Shown piece after piece: positions 1 to 7,095 of a stretch of DNA of 8,757 nt (positions are counted from its first letter, which is position 1; each line of letters opens with the position of its first letter). A program made the position numbers and the translations under genes. The DNA comes from Chlorobiota bacterium (GTDB lineage Bacteria; Bacteroidota; Bacteroidia; Bacteroidales; JAADGE01): assembly GCA_013153575.1 (NCBI GenBank), contig JAADEE010000301.1, positions 1-8,757 on the forward strand, given 5' to 3'. Under the pieces are notes generated by a model. That model saw only the letters and a program-made list of their open reading frames with translations. It did not search any database and had not been told where the DNA came from.

Positions 1-500
1 ATTTCATCTTTTGTATAAACCATTGTATCAAATGCTTTTGTTCTTGCTTCATTTCGCCCTCTAGGTTCTCCAAAATAAATTCCTCCTGTAAGCTCTCTTA
101 TTACAACAAAATCAGCACCTTCAACTAAATGCCTTCTTAAAGGAGATTTATCTATAAGTGAAGGAAATGTTGTAACAGGTCTTATATTTGCGTATAAACC
201 AAGTTTTTTTCTCATAGCAAGTAAGCCTTGTTCCGGGCGTACTTTTGCTTTTGGATCATTATCGTATTTTGGATCTCCAATTGCTCCAAAAAGAACTGCA
301 TCTGCATTTAAGCATAATTTATGAGTTTCTTCAGGGTATGGATTCCCTGTTTCATCGATTGCAGTTGCTCCAACTAAAGCAAATTCGAAATTAAATTTAT
401 GACTGAATTTTTCGCCTATAGCATTCAGAACTTTTTTTGCTTGTTCAACTATCTCAGGGCCTATTCCATCTCCCGGTAATGTTGCAATTTTATAATTCAT
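1..500 (-). CDS. leuB: 3-isopropylmalate dehydrogenase LeuB (N-terminal part; 3' end beyond the window)
   Basis: LeuB oxidatively decarboxylates 3-isopropylmalate to 2-oxoisocaproate with NAD in the cytoplasm. The same enzyme commonly handles erythro-beta-methyl-D-malate, giving 2-oxobutyrate in the citramalate route. Reading leftward from the ATG at 500 gives 166 codons before the window ends, a little under half of the usual 350-360 residues. Visible family marks are the N-terminal LPGDGIGPE (residues 8-16), GAIGDPKY (72-79), the substrate-binding arginine region [21 protein letters not shown] with Arg88, Arg97 and Arg107, and the signature [14 protein letters not shown] (135-148) with Arg135 and Tyr142 at the expected active-site positions. 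The later Lys and Asp residues of the active site lie outside. It starts 17 nt after the cimA stop and is the last gene of the operon that can be seen. The start has no Shine-Dalgarno motif. The LeuB assignment rests on TGGIYFG, which separates it from isocitrate dehydrogenases. Confidence 0.96.
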   Translation of the reverse strand, partial: MNYKIATLPGDGIGPEIVEQAKKVLNAIGEKFSHKFNFEFALVGATAIDETGNPYPEETHKLCLNADAVLFGAIGDPKYDNDPKAKVRPEQGLLAMRKKLGLYANIRPVTTFPSLIDKSPLRRHLVEGADFVVIRELTGGIYFGEPRGRNEARTKAFDTMVYTKDE

Positions 501-517
501 TTTTTTAGTTTTAATAT

Positions 518-2044
518 TTATTTAACATTCAAATAATCTTCTTCAATTATGTTAAGCATTTTTAAGGTTGCTTTTATGGCAGAAACAGTTTGGTCAGAAT
601 CTAACCCTCTTGTTTTAAATTTCTTATCTTTTTGCCACGAAATAATCGTTTGAACTAATGCATCTGTCTTACCTCCAGGAGGTATTGACACTTTATAGTT
701 TATTAACTTAGGAAGTGTTTTTCCCAGACGATTATAAATCTTTTTTATAGCTTTCATAATTGCATCATACTGTCCATCACCTTCAGAAATATCTTCGTAA
801 GTTTTATCATTTATATTCAGTTTAATTGATGCAACAGGTTTAAGTCCATTAGCAATACTAAATGAATAATTTTCAACTTTAATTTTTTTATCCAATGATT
901 TACTTTGAAGTACATCTGAGATTATATAAGGAAGATCTTCTTGAGTAACCATTTCTTTTTTATCTCCTAATTCTATAATTTTTGCAGTTACTTTCTTTAA
1001 AGATACATCATCAAGCTCAATTCCTATTTCTTCTAAATTTTTTTTGATATTTGCTTTGCCTGATGTTTTCCCTAAAGCATAAGAGCGTTTTCTTCCAAAA
1101 CGTTCAGGCAATATATCGTTGAAATAAAGATTATGTTTCATATCTCCATCAGCATGAATACCTGCAGTTTGTGTAAAAACATTTTCGCCAATAATGGGTT
1201 TATTTTGGGGAATATGAATTCCTGAATATATCTCAACCATTTTACTCACCAAACTTAATTTGCTTTCATCAACATTCATTTCAAATTTAAAATGGTCATT
1301 AACTAATGCTATAATAGTTGATATTGGAACATTTCCAGTTCTTTCTCCTAATCCGTTAATAGTTCCATGAATACAATCAATTCCTGATTTCAATGCTGCA
1401 AATACATTTGCTGCTGCTAAATCATAATCATTGTGAGAATGAAAATCAAATTTTAAATCGGGATATTTCTTTATAATTTCACTAAGAAACTTCAAAGTTT
1501 CATCAGGATTAAGAATACCAAGCGTATCGGGTAACATAAAACGTTTAATTCCTATATCTTTCAAAGAATTAATCATTTTAAAAACATAGTCCTTTGAGTT
1601 TCGCATTCCGTTTGACCAGTCTTCTAAATATATGTTTACAGAAATATCATTTTTATGTGCAACTTTAATAGTTTCAATAATATCCTTAAAGTGTTCTTCA
1701 GGAGTTTTCTTCAATTGATATTTGCAATGATTTTCAGAACCTTTTGCTAATAAATTAAGAACCTTACAACCACTTTCTTTTAACCAATTAACCGACTTTA
1801 CACCATCTACAAATCCTAAAACTTCAATTTTATCAATATGTCCATTTTCTCTTGCCCAATTTGTAATTTTTTTTACAGCTTGAAATTCTCCTTCTGAAAC
1901 TTTAGCAGAAGCAACTTCCAATCTGTCAACTTTTAGTTCTTCAAGCAAAAGCTTAGCAATACTAAGTTTTTCATCAGAAGTAAAAGATACACCTGAAGTT
2001 TGTTCTCCATCTCTTAAGGTTGTATCTAAAAGTATTATTTTCAT
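518..2044 (-). CDS. cimA: (R)-citramalate synthase, Leptospira type (second LeuA-family synthase in the operon)
   Basis: A 508-residue enzyme of the 2-isopropylmalate/homocitrate synthase family. It is predicted to condense pyruvate with acetyl-CoA to (R)-citramalate, the first step of threonine-independent isoleucine synthesis. The TIM barrel starts with DTTLRDGEQ (catalytic Arg11, Asp12) and carries the metal motif FHSHND (His202, His204) and NGLGERTGN (230-238). By alignment from memory with the Leptospira interrogans enzyme, the residues reported to select pyruvate (Leu81, Leu104, Tyr144 there) are kept as Leu76, Leu99 and Tyr139. Long stretches such as YLEDWSNG and [15 protein letters not shown] also match. 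The C-terminal regulatory domain (about 385-508) keeps EGDGQYDA and [10 protein letters not shown]. Its Tyr426, Asp427, Leu447, Tyr450, Ile454, Thr460 and Val464 correspond to reported isoleucine-pocket residues. Such genes are often labelled 2-isopropylmalate synthase; a true leuA already heads this operon. The gap to leuD upstream is 26 nt. Confidence 0.86.
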   Translation of the reverse strand: MKIILLDTTLRDGEQTSGVSFTSDEKLSIAKLLLEELKVDRLEVASAKVSEGEFQAVKKITNWARENGHIDKIEVLGFVDGVKSVNWLKESGCKVLNLLAKGSENHCKYQLKKTPEEHFKDIIETIKVAHKNDISVNIYLEDWSNGMRNSKDYVFKMINSLKDIGIKRFMLPDTLGILNPDETLKFLSEIIKKYPDLKFDFHSHNDYDLAAANVFAALKSGIDCIHGTINGLGERTGNVPISTIIALVNDHFKFEMNVDESKLSLVSKMVEIYSGIHIPQNKPIIGENVFTQTAGIHADGDMKHNLYFNDILPERFGRKRSYALGKTSGKANIKKNLEEIGIELDDVSLKKVTAKIIELGDKKEMVTQEDLPYIISDVLQSKSLDKKIKVENYSFSIANGLKPVASIKLNINDKTYEDISEGDGQYDAIMKAIKKIYNRLGKTLPKLINYKVSIPPGGKTDALVQTIISWQKDKKFKTRGLDSDQTVSAIKATLKMLNIIEEDYLNVK

Positions 2045-2070
2045 ATTTATTTACAATTTATTAGTTCGTA

Positions 2071-2667
2071 TTAAACTACATTTTTGTTTTCAAACTCTTC
2101 AATTTTATCTTTTATACTAAGAAGATAATCAATATCATCATAACCTTTTAAAAGACATTGTTTTTTATATGAATTAATTTCAAAAGTTTCTTGCTCTTTT
2201 GTTTTATCAATAGTTACAGTTTGTTTTTCTAGGTCTACTATAAGTTCAGAGCTCGCATCTTCTTTAATTATATTGAATATTTTATTCAAAAAATTATCTG
2301 ATATTTGTACCGGCAACAAACCATTATTTAAAGCATTATTTCTAAAGATGTCTGCAAAAAAACTCGAAATAACAACCCTAAATCCATAATCATATATTGC
2401 CCATGCTGCATGTTCACGACTTGAGCCACATCCAAAATTGCTTCCTGCAACTAATATTTTCCCTGAATATTTAGGATTATTTAATGGGAAACTTAATATT
2501 TCATTATTGTGATTATCATACCTCCAATCTCTGAATAAATTATCACCAAAACCTTTTCGTTCTGTAGCTTTAAGAAATCTTGCGGGAATAATCTGGTCTG
2601 TATCAACGTTTTCAGTGTTTAGAGGAACACAAGAAGATTTTACTAATTTAAATTTTTCTATTGGCAT
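2071..2667 (-). CDS. leuD: 3-isopropylmalate dehydratase small subunit LeuD
   Basis: Small subunit of isopropylmalate isomerase. With LeuC it converts 2-isopropylmalate to 3-isopropylmalate, and it also isomerises citramalate through citraconate to erythro-beta-methylmalate. At 198 residues it has the usual bacterial length. Family marks are [14 protein letters not shown] (20-33), the swivelling-domain motif [13 protein letters not shown] (75-87) and the following [20 protein letters not shown] (101-120). The start codon at 2667 gives the standard N-terminus [11 protein letters not shown] and has no Shine-Dalgarno motif. It lies 35 nt after leuC and 26 nt before cimA, so it is almost surely cotranscribed and made at a similar level to its partner LeuC. 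No key residue is missing. Confidence 0.97.
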   Translation of the reverse strand: MPIEKFKLVKSSCVPLNTENVDTDQIIPARFLKATERKGFGDNLFRDWRYDNHNNEILSFPLNNPKYSGKILVAGSNFGCGSSREHAAWAIYDYGFRVVISSFFADIFRNNALNNGLLPVQISDNFLNKIFNIIKEDASSELIVDLEKQTVTIDKTKEQETFEINSYKKQCLLKGYDDIDYLLSIKDKIEEFENKNVV

Positions 2668-2702
2668 AATTGTATATTTTAATAGTTACTAAGATTTAGA
2701 AT

Positions 2703-4079
2703 TTAGTTTGTTAGAGGATTTATTATTTTTCCTGCTATAGTTATTGCTGCTGCAGTTGCCGGTCCTACTAACATTGTTCTTGAACCGGGACCTTGCCTAC
2801 CTTCAAAATTTCTGTTTGAAGTTGAAACAGACAACTTTCCGGGAGGAACTTTATCTTCATTCATAGCTAAACATGCAGAACAACCCGGTTGTCTAAGTTC
2901 AATACCTGCTTCTTTTAATATTTTATCTAAACCTTCTTCAATTGCTTGTTTCTCTACCATTTTAGAACCAGGAACAATCCATGCTGTAATATTATCTGCT
3001 TTTTTCTTACCTTTTATATGAGAACAATATTCTCTTAAATCTTCAATCCTACCATTTGTACAACTTCCTAAAAAAACATAATCAACTTTAGTTCCTACTA
3101 AAGATTTTCCTTCTGTAACTTTCATATATTTCAATGATTTTTCTTCTGACAAGTCACTTGGATATGGAACTTTTTCTGTTATTGGCATCCCCATCCCCGG
3201 ATTTGTTCCGTACGTAATCATTGGTTTAATATCATTTGCGTTAAATTCAATTTCTTTATCAAATTCTGCATCTTCATCAGAAAATAAGGTTTTCCAATTT
3301 TGTATTTTCCTTTCAAGTTCTTTACCTTTTGGAGCAAACTTTCTTCCTTTAATATACTCAAATGTTGTTTCATCAGGAGCAATTAATCCACCTCTTGCTC
3401 CACATTCAATACTCATATTACATACTGTCATACGACCTTCCATTGTCATGTTCTTAAAAACATCTCCGGCATATTCAATAAAATATCCGGTACCTCCACT
3501 TGCTGTTAATTTGCTTATAATATACAAGATAACATCCTTTGGACTTACTCCTTTTGATAAATTCCCATTTACAGTTATTCGCATCTTTTTGGGTTTTGTT
3601 TGCATAATACATTGTGATGCAAAAACCATTTCAACCTCACTTGTTCCTATTCCAAAAGCCACACTTCCAAATGCACCATGCGTGGCAGTATGACTATCTC
3701 CACATACTATTGTCATACCGGGTTGTGTAATTCCTAGTTCAGGACCTATAACATGAACAATTCCATGATATTTATGATTTAAACCATATAATTCTATTCC
3801 ATGATTTTTACAGTTTTCAGTTAATTTATTAACTTGCTCAACCGATAATTTGTCTTTAATAGGTTTATCTTGGTTTATTGTAGGCACATTGTGATCAGCA
3901 GTTGCAAGTGTTTTATCCGGTCTTAACACTTTTAGTCCTCTTTTTTCAAGTCCTACAAAAGCAACAGGGCTTGTTACTTCATGTATTAAATGTTTATCAA
4001 TATACAATATATCAGGACCGTTCTCAATGCTTTGAACAATATGTGCATCCCAAACTTTATCAAATAATGTTTTACCCAT
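2703..4079 (-). CDS. leuC: 3-isopropylmalate dehydratase large subunit LeuC
   Basis: Large, iron-sulfur subunit of isopropylmalate isomerase (aconitase superfamily), partner of LeuD. The 458-residue length fits the LeuCD-type bacterial enzyme (about 466 in E. coli). The substrate and cluster motifs are intact: [14 protein letters not shown] (28-41), [13 protein letters not shown] (126-138), GSCTNGR with Cys340, and [17 protein letters not shown] with Cys400 and Cys403. The last three cysteines have the spacing of the [4Fe-4S] ligands of E. coli LeuC (347, 407, 410). [20 protein letters not shown] (421-440) is the characteristic C-terminal block. The start is preceded by a purine-rich AAAGAAAGAAAA, a weak ribosome-binding context. 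The gene begins 17 nt after leuA and ends 35 nt before leuD. In this operon it would serve both the leucine branch and the citramalate branch. Confidence 0.97.
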   Translation of the reverse strand: MGKTLFDKVWDAHIVQSIENGPDILYIDKHLIHEVTSPVAFVGLEKRGLKVLRPDKTLATADHNVPTINQDKPIKDKLSVEQVNKLTENCKNHGIELYGLNHKYHGIVHVIGPELGITQPGMTIVCGDSHTATHGAFGSVAFGIGTSEVEMVFASQCIMQTKPKKMRITVNGNLSKGVSPKDVILYIISKLTASGGTGYFIEYAGDVFKNMTMEGRMTVCNMSIECGARGGLIAPDETTFEYIKGRKFAPKGKELERKIQNWKTLFSDEDAEFDKEIEFNANDIKPMITYGTNPGMGMPITEKVPYPSDLSEEKSLKYMKVTEGKSLVGTKVDYVFLGSCTNGRIEDLREYCSHIKGKKKADNITAWIVPGSKMVEKQAIEEGLDKILKEAGIELRQPGCSACLAMNEDKVPPGKLSVSTSNRNFEGRQGPGSRTMLVGPATAAAITIAGKIINPLTN

Positions 4080-4096
4080 TTTTTCTTTCTTTTTAA

Positions 4097-5593
4097 TTAT
4101 ATAATTTTATTTAATGCGTCAATTAATGCTTCAACAGAAGCAGTTATAATATCAGAATTACTTGAAAATCCGTAGAAATATTTTCCTTTATAACTTATCT
4201 GAACATGTACTTTACCAACATCATCACTTCCTTTTGTAATAGCCTGTATAAGAAACTCTTCCAAAATAAACTTTGAATGAACAATATTTTTTATTGCTTT
4301 TGTTGAAGCATCTAAAGGTCCGTTTCCTATTGCGGTTTTTGTTACTTCATCACCATTTATATCTAGAGTAATAGTTGCAGTCGGAATAGTTGAATTGCCT
4401 GATAAGACTTGTAAATTCACAAGTTTTATTCTATGTAAATTTTTATCTTCTTTAACTCCTATTATTTTTTTCAAATCAGAATCATTAATATCTTTTCTTT
4501 TATCTGCAAGAATAATAAAGTCTTCATAAATTAAATCTAATTTTTCTTTATTAAATTCATAACCTAATAATGCTAATCTGTGTTTTAACGCAGCTCTTCC
4601 ACTTCTTGCTGTAAGGTCAATTGAGGATGTATCAATTCCAACCTCTTCAGGAGAAATAATTTCATAATTTTCTCTATTTTTTAATACACCATCTTGATGA
4701 ATACCCGATGAATGTGCAAATGCATTTCTTCCAACTATTGCTTTATTTGGTTGAACAGGCATATTCATTAAACTTGAAATCATTTTACTCGTTTTATAAA
4801 TACCTTTAGTATTTATTCCTGTTTCAATTTTTAATTCTTTATGACTTTTAATTGCCATCACAACTTCTTCAAGAGATGTATTTCCTGCTCTTTCTCCAAT
4901 TCCATTTATTGTAACTTCAACTTGCCTAGCTCCATTTAATACACCTTCTAAAGAATTTGCTGTAGCCATACCTAAATCATTATGACAATGAGTAGATAAA
5001 ATTGCTTTATCAATATTTTTAACATTTTCTTTAAGAAATTTTATTTTCTCACCATATTCATGTGGTAAACAGTACCCCGTAGTATCGGGTATGTTTATTA
5101 CAGTTGCTCCTGCTTTAATAACTGCTTCGACTACTTTTGCTAAATACACATTATCAGTGCGTCCTGCATCTTCGGCATAAAATTCAACATCATCAATTAA
5201 ATTTCGTGCATATTTAACTGCTTTTACAGCCCGCTCAATTATTTCATCTTCATTTGATTTAAGCTTAAGATGAATATGATAATATGATGTTCCAATTCCT
5301 GTATGAATTCTACCTCTTCTTGCAAACTTTAATGCTTCTGCTGCAACATCAATATCCTTTTCAACTGCTCTTGTTAATGCACAAACAATAGGTTCTGATA
5401 CTGCTTTTGAAATTTGGGTTACAGACTGAAAATCTCCAGGACTGGAAATTGGAAAACCTGCTTCAATAATATCTACTCCAAGTTCTTCCAATGTTTTTGC
5501 AACTTCAATTTTCTCAATTGAGTTTAACTGACAACCGGGTACTTGTTCACCGTCCCTAAGTGTTGTGTCGAAAATGTACAATTTATCATTCAT
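4097..5593 (-). CDS. leuA: 2-isopropylmalate synthase LeuA
   Basis: Condenses acetyl-CoA with 2-oxoisovalerate, the committed step of leucine synthesis. The 498-residue protein has [13 protein letters not shown] near the start (Arg13, Asp14), [12 protein letters not shown] (44-55), the metal motif STHCHND with His202 and His204, and NGIGERAGN (230-238). These match the E. coli enzyme position for position in the barrel. The C-terminal regulatory domain (about 385-498) has GNGPLDA (423-429) and GSDDVG (455-460), typical of leucine-feedback-regulated LeuA. Residues 97-109 read [13 protein letters not shown], where proteobacterial enzymes usually have HTFIATSP; I regard this as a clade variant. 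It is the first structural gene of the operon. Its start codon follows the attenuator hairpin by 18 nt, and no Shine-Dalgarno motif is present. Its [10 protein letters not shown] pocket differs from the [10 protein letters not shown] version in the downstream citramalate synthase, so the two synthases are not recent duplicates. Confidence 0.95.
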   Translation of the reverse strand: MNDKLYIFDTTLRDGEQVPGCQLNSIEKIEVAKTLEELGVDIIEAGFPISSPGDFQSVTQISKAVSEPIVCALTRAVEKDIDVAAEALKFARRGRIHTGIGTSYYHIHLKLKSNEDEIIERAVKAVKYARNLIDDVEFYAEDAGRTDNVYLAKVVEAVIKAGATVINIPDTTGYCLPHEYGEKIKFLKENVKNIDKAILSTHCHNDLGMATANSLEGVLNGARQVEVTINGIGERAGNTSLEEVVMAIKSHKELKIETGINTKGIYKTSKMISSLMNMPVQPNKAIVGRNAFAHSSGIHQDGVLKNRENYEIISPEEVGIDTSSIDLTARSGRAALKHRLALLGYEFNKEKLDLIYEDFIILADKRKDINDSDLKKIIGVKEDKNLHRIKLVNLQVLSGNSTIPTATITLDINGDEVTKTAIGNGPLDASTKAIKNIVHSKFILEEFLIQAITKGSDDVGKVHVQISYKGKYFYGFSSNSDIITASVEALIDALNKII

Positions 5594-5611
5594 AATTATT
5601 AAATATAATTC

Positions 5612-5645
5612 AAAAAAAAACGTCGCTCATTTCTGAGCGACGTTT
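5612..5645 (-). terminator. Intrinsic terminator in the leuA leader (attenuator stem 3:4)
   Basis: Read on the minus strand, AAACGTCGCTCA (5645-5634) and TGAGCGACGTTT (5629-5618) form a perfect 12-bp stem closed by a 4-nt loop (5633-5630). Nine consecutive T run from 5620 to 5612, the first three of them also closing the stem. The tail ends 18 nt before the leuA ATG. The A-rich strand makes it directional for leftward transcription. It could also catch readthrough from folD, but its place between a promoter with leader ORF and leuA points to attenuation. It is by far the most GC-rich patch in this gap. Confidence 0.93.
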
Positions 5646-5720
5646 CATTAATAATTTATTAAATACACATATCACTCCCCTTTAGACTTTATTATAATAA
5701 AGTTAATAATTGAGAGTGTA
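5635..5720 (-). promoter_or_regulatory. Mutually exclusive RNA pairings of the leu/cim attenuator (segments 1, 2 and 3)
   Basis: Segment 1 is CACTC (5718-5714), inside leader codons 9-10. Segment 2 is GAGTGAT (5677-5671), spanning the leader stop codon. Segment 3 is GTCGCTC (5641-5635), the 5' arm of the terminator. Segment 2 can pair with segment 1 (5 bp, GAGTG with CACTC) or with segment 3 (7 bp including two G-U pairs). The 2:3 pairing would block the terminator. An inner AT-only inverted repeat (TTAAT and ATTAA, 5662-5658 and 5652-5648) could extend it. An alternative 5-bp pairing, TACAC (5720-5716) with GTGTA (5668-5664), competes as well. Expected logic: a ribosome stalled on Ile codons masks segment 1, 2:3 forms and transcription continues; a ribosome reaching the stop masks segment 2 and the terminator forms. 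The pairings are short and were found by eye, not by energy calculation. Confidence 0.6.
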
Positions 5721-5743
5721 ATAATGATATTTATATTCTTCAT
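5672..5743 (-). CDS. Isoleucine-rich leader peptide of the leu/cim operon (23 aa)
   Basis: A 23-codon ORF starting at the ATG at 5743 (MKNINIII...) and ending in TGA at 5674-5672. Ile occupies positions 4, 6-8, 12-13 and 16-18, nine of 23 codons (five ATT, three ATA, one ATC). There is one Leu (CTC, codon 10), one Thr and no Val. The end is KSKGE. The start lies about 14 nt after the predicted transcription start, and the stop lies 26 nt before the terminator stem. Its likely role is as a sensor: its translation, limited by charged tRNA-Ile, would set the fold of the downstream RNA. The peptide itself probably has no function. AT-rich DNA gives Ile codons often by chance (about one in eight by a rough estimate), so the count alone is not proof. 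Count, position between promoter and terminator, and stop-codon overlap with segment 2 together make the case. Confidence 0.8.
   Translation of the reverse strand: MKNINIIITLSIINFIIIKSKGE
5687..5702 (-). repeat. 16-bp perfect palindrome inside the leader ORF
   Basis: CTTTATTATAATAAAG reads the same on both strands and covers leader codons 14-19. In RNA it could form a 6-bp stem with a 4-nt loop, upstream of segment 2. It may be a weak pause hairpin that keeps RNA polymerase in step with the leading ribosome, or simply a by-product of Ile codons in AT-rich DNA. Only A-T pairs and one closing C-G hold it together. Confidence 0.4.
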
Positions 5744-5761
5744 TTTATTTTTTGTTCGGGT

Positions 5762-5792
5762 CAAATGTAAAACTAAATTTAATAAAAACAAA
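5762..5792 (-). promoter_or_regulatory. Bacteroidota-type promoter of the leu/cim operon
   Basis: On the minus strand TTTG (5792-5789) is followed after 19 nt by TACATTTG (5769-5762). This matches the -33 TTTG and -7 TAnnTTTG elements known for the primary sigma factor of Bacteroides and relatives, at the usual spacing. Transcription would start near 5757, giving a leader RNA of about 160 nt before leuA. The promoter begins only 25 nt beyond the folD stop codon, which separates the operon from folD. Confidence 0.75.
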
Positions 5793-5817
5793 TTAAACAA
5801 TAAAAAAACAATAATAT

Positions 5818-6696
5818 TTATTTCTTTTTAGCAGCAATCAATGTATTTTTAAGTAATGAAACAATTGTCATAGGTCCTACTCCACCGGGCACAGGTGTTA
5901 TGTAGGTACATTTAGGTGCAACTTTTTCAAAATCAACATCACCTTTAAGTTTCCAACCTGTTTTTGTTTTGTCTGACTTAACTCTGTGAATACCAACATC
6001 AATAACAACAGCACCTTCTTTTATCATATCTTCGGTTACAAAACCTTGTTTGCCAATTGCTGCAATTACAATATCAGCTTGTTTGCAGATTTCTTTAAGA
6101 TTTGTTGTTCTGCTATGGCACAAAGTTACAGTTGCATTTCCTGTATTACTTTTCTGCGAAAGTAAAATACTAACCGGCTTACCAACAATATTGCTTCTTC
6201 CAATTACAACACAATGCTTGCCCGAAGTTTTAATATTATACCGCTGAATTAAATCAATAATTCCTTGTGGTGTTGCCGAAACAAATGCATTCATACCAAG
6301 CGTCATTCTTCCAATATTAATTGGATGAAAACCATCAACATCTTTTTCCGGTGAAACAGTTTCAATAATTTTTTCTTCTGAAATATGCTTCGGTACAGGA
6401 AGTTGAACAATTAAGCCATCAATATCTTCATCTAAATTAATTTCTTTAATTTTTGAAATTAACTCATCTTCTGTAATAGTATCTTCAAACCTAATAAGAC
6501 TAGATTTGAAACCAACTTGCTCACATGCTTTTACTTTATGAGCTACATAAGTTTCACTTGCACCATCATTTCCAACAAGTATTGCTGCAAGATGAGGGCG
6601 TTTTCCTCCTTTGGATATTATTTGTTTTACCTCTTCGGCAATTTCTTCTTTAATTTGCTTAGAAGTTTCCTTTCCGTCAAGTAATTTGTAATTCAT
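5818..6696 (-). CDS. folD: Bifunctional methylenetetrahydrofolate dehydrogenase / methenyltetrahydrofolate cyclohydrolase FolD
   Basis: Interconverts 5,10-methylene-THF and 10-formyl-THF in two steps, linking serine/glycine-derived carbon to purine synthesis and formyl-Met. At 292 residues it has the normal family length. The catalytic motif [17 protein letters not shown] carries Tyr50 and Lys54 (YxxxK). QLPVPKH gives Gln98 and [14 protein letters not shown] gives Asp121, all at the positions of the well-studied FolD active sites. The nucleotide-binding loop is [10 protein letters not shown] (166-175) and the C-terminal signature is [11 protein letters not shown] (267-277). The usual PCTPxG motif reads SATPQG (140-145) here, which I take as a Bacteroidota variant. 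It appears to be a single-gene unit: 399 nt separate it from the hydrolase upstream, and the leu/cim promoter begins just after its stop. No separate terminator is visible directly after it; the leuA-leader hairpin could serve. Confidence 0.97.
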   Translation of the reverse strand: MNYKLLDGKETSKQIKEEIAEEVKQIISKGGKRPHLAAILVGNDGASETYVAHKVKACEQVGFKSSLIRFEDTITEDELISKIKEINLDEDIDGLIVQLPVPKHISEEKIIETVSPEKDVDGFHPINIGRMTLGMNAFVSATPQGIIDLIQRYNIKTSGKHCVVIGRSNIVGKPVSILLSQKSNTGNATVTLCHSRTTNLKEICKQADIVIAAIGKQGFVTEDMIKEGAVVIDVGIHRVKSDKTKTGWKLKGDVDFEKVAPKCTYITPVPGGVGPMTIVSLLKNTLIAAKKK

Positions 6697-6764
6697 GGTT
6701 ATTTTTTTTAGTATTTTGAAATTTGCTAAATTTTATCTACATAATGCTTATTAAAATGTATATG

Positions 6765-6798
6765 CAAAATTATAAATCTAATGGATTAAAAAATTCAA
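6765..6798 (-). promoter_or_regulatory. Possible folD promoter
   Basis: On the minus strand TAATTTTG (6772-6765) fits the TAnnTTTG consensus. A TTG (6798-6796) lies upstream, but 23 nt away, longer than the usual 19-21. The predicted transcript would start near 6760, about 65 nt before the folD ATG. Other TA-rich near-matches nearby (TAGATTTA at 6780, TACATTTT at 6760) make the exact element uncertain. Confidence 0.35.
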
Positions 6799-6813
6799 TT
6801 TATTTTAGTGAAC

Positions 6814-6904
6814 CTTTGTGGCTTCTTTGTGTAGCTTTGCGGTATAACTCATATAAATAGCTGTTACGCAAAGAGGCCCAAAGAATTCACAAAGTACCTC
6901 AAAG
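6814..6904. repeat. Imperfect inverted repeat of helically phased CTTTG / CAAAG units
   Basis: Three CTTTG units begin at 6814, 6825 and 6835. After a spacer that includes ACTCATATAAATAG, four CAAAG units begin at 6869, 6879, 6890 and 6900. Steps are 10 or 11 bp throughout, close to one DNA helical turn. The arms can pair imperfectly as a long cruciform or RNA hairpin (for example CTTTGCGG against ACGCAAAG near the centre). From memory, similar 'CTTTGTG..CTTTGCG' intergenic sequences are scattered through several bacterial phyla including Bacteroidota, but I cannot name a family or a function. No transposase or target-site duplication is visible beside it. Confidence 0.7.
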
Positions 6905-7095
6905 ATTATTAATGGCATCAAAACAAAATATCGCACCCATATTGCTCATTTACAGGCATTTACAAAAATCATTACAAAACTACATAATAACATATTTATT
7001 ATAAACATAATACAAAAGTCTTTAATATAAACCTAGCAAATACAACTTTACTTATATTTATACAAAGGTGTTTTTTTTTCGGAAATAAATTGTAA

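Larger units (their letters stand above)
6697..7095. other. 399-nt gene-free stretch between the hydrolase and folD
   Basis: I see no supported coding region or RNA gene here. The part next to folD (6697-6800) holds the possible folD promoter. The middle (6814-6904) holds the CTTTG/CAAAG inverted repeat. The remainder (6905-7095) is AT-rich with a 9-T run at 7072-7080, but no adjacent GC-rich hairpin that would make a convincing terminator for the hydrolase on the minus strand. Confidence 0.6.

Noticed and set aside
3448..3693. 81-codon plus-strand ORF inside leuC
   Set aside because: It is the complementary frame of a strongly conserved leuC region ([10 protein letters not shown] and following), with no recognisable domain and no start context of its own.
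3902..4096. 64-codon plus-strand ORF over the leuC 5' end
   Set aside because: Antisense shadow of the conserved LeuC N-terminus; no family resemblance.
518..5593. cimA and leuA as a recent tandem duplication
   Set aside because: The proteins share only family motifs; their pocket ([10 protein letters not shown] versus [10 protein letters not shown]) and C-terminal domains differ widely, so they are old, separate subfamilies.
5597..5817. T-box or other metabolite riboswitch upstream of leuA
   Set aside because: No T-box specifier-loop architecture or conserved UGGNACC sequence was found, and the region is short and better explained by a leader ORF with a terminator.
6050..6247. 65-codon plus-strand ORF inside folD
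   Set aside because: Antisense shadow of the FolD nucleotide-binding region; nothing supports its own expression.
6274..6279. FolD PCTPxG motif reads SATPQG, suggesting a damaged enzyme
   Set aside because: Tyr50, Lys54, Gln98 and Asp121 are all in place, and from memory Bacteroidota FolD proteins commonly read SATP here, so it looks like normal clade variation.
7060..7095. T-run at 7072-7080 as a terminator
   Set aside because: The run is on the plus strand, where no gene is transcribed toward it, and no stable stem precedes it.
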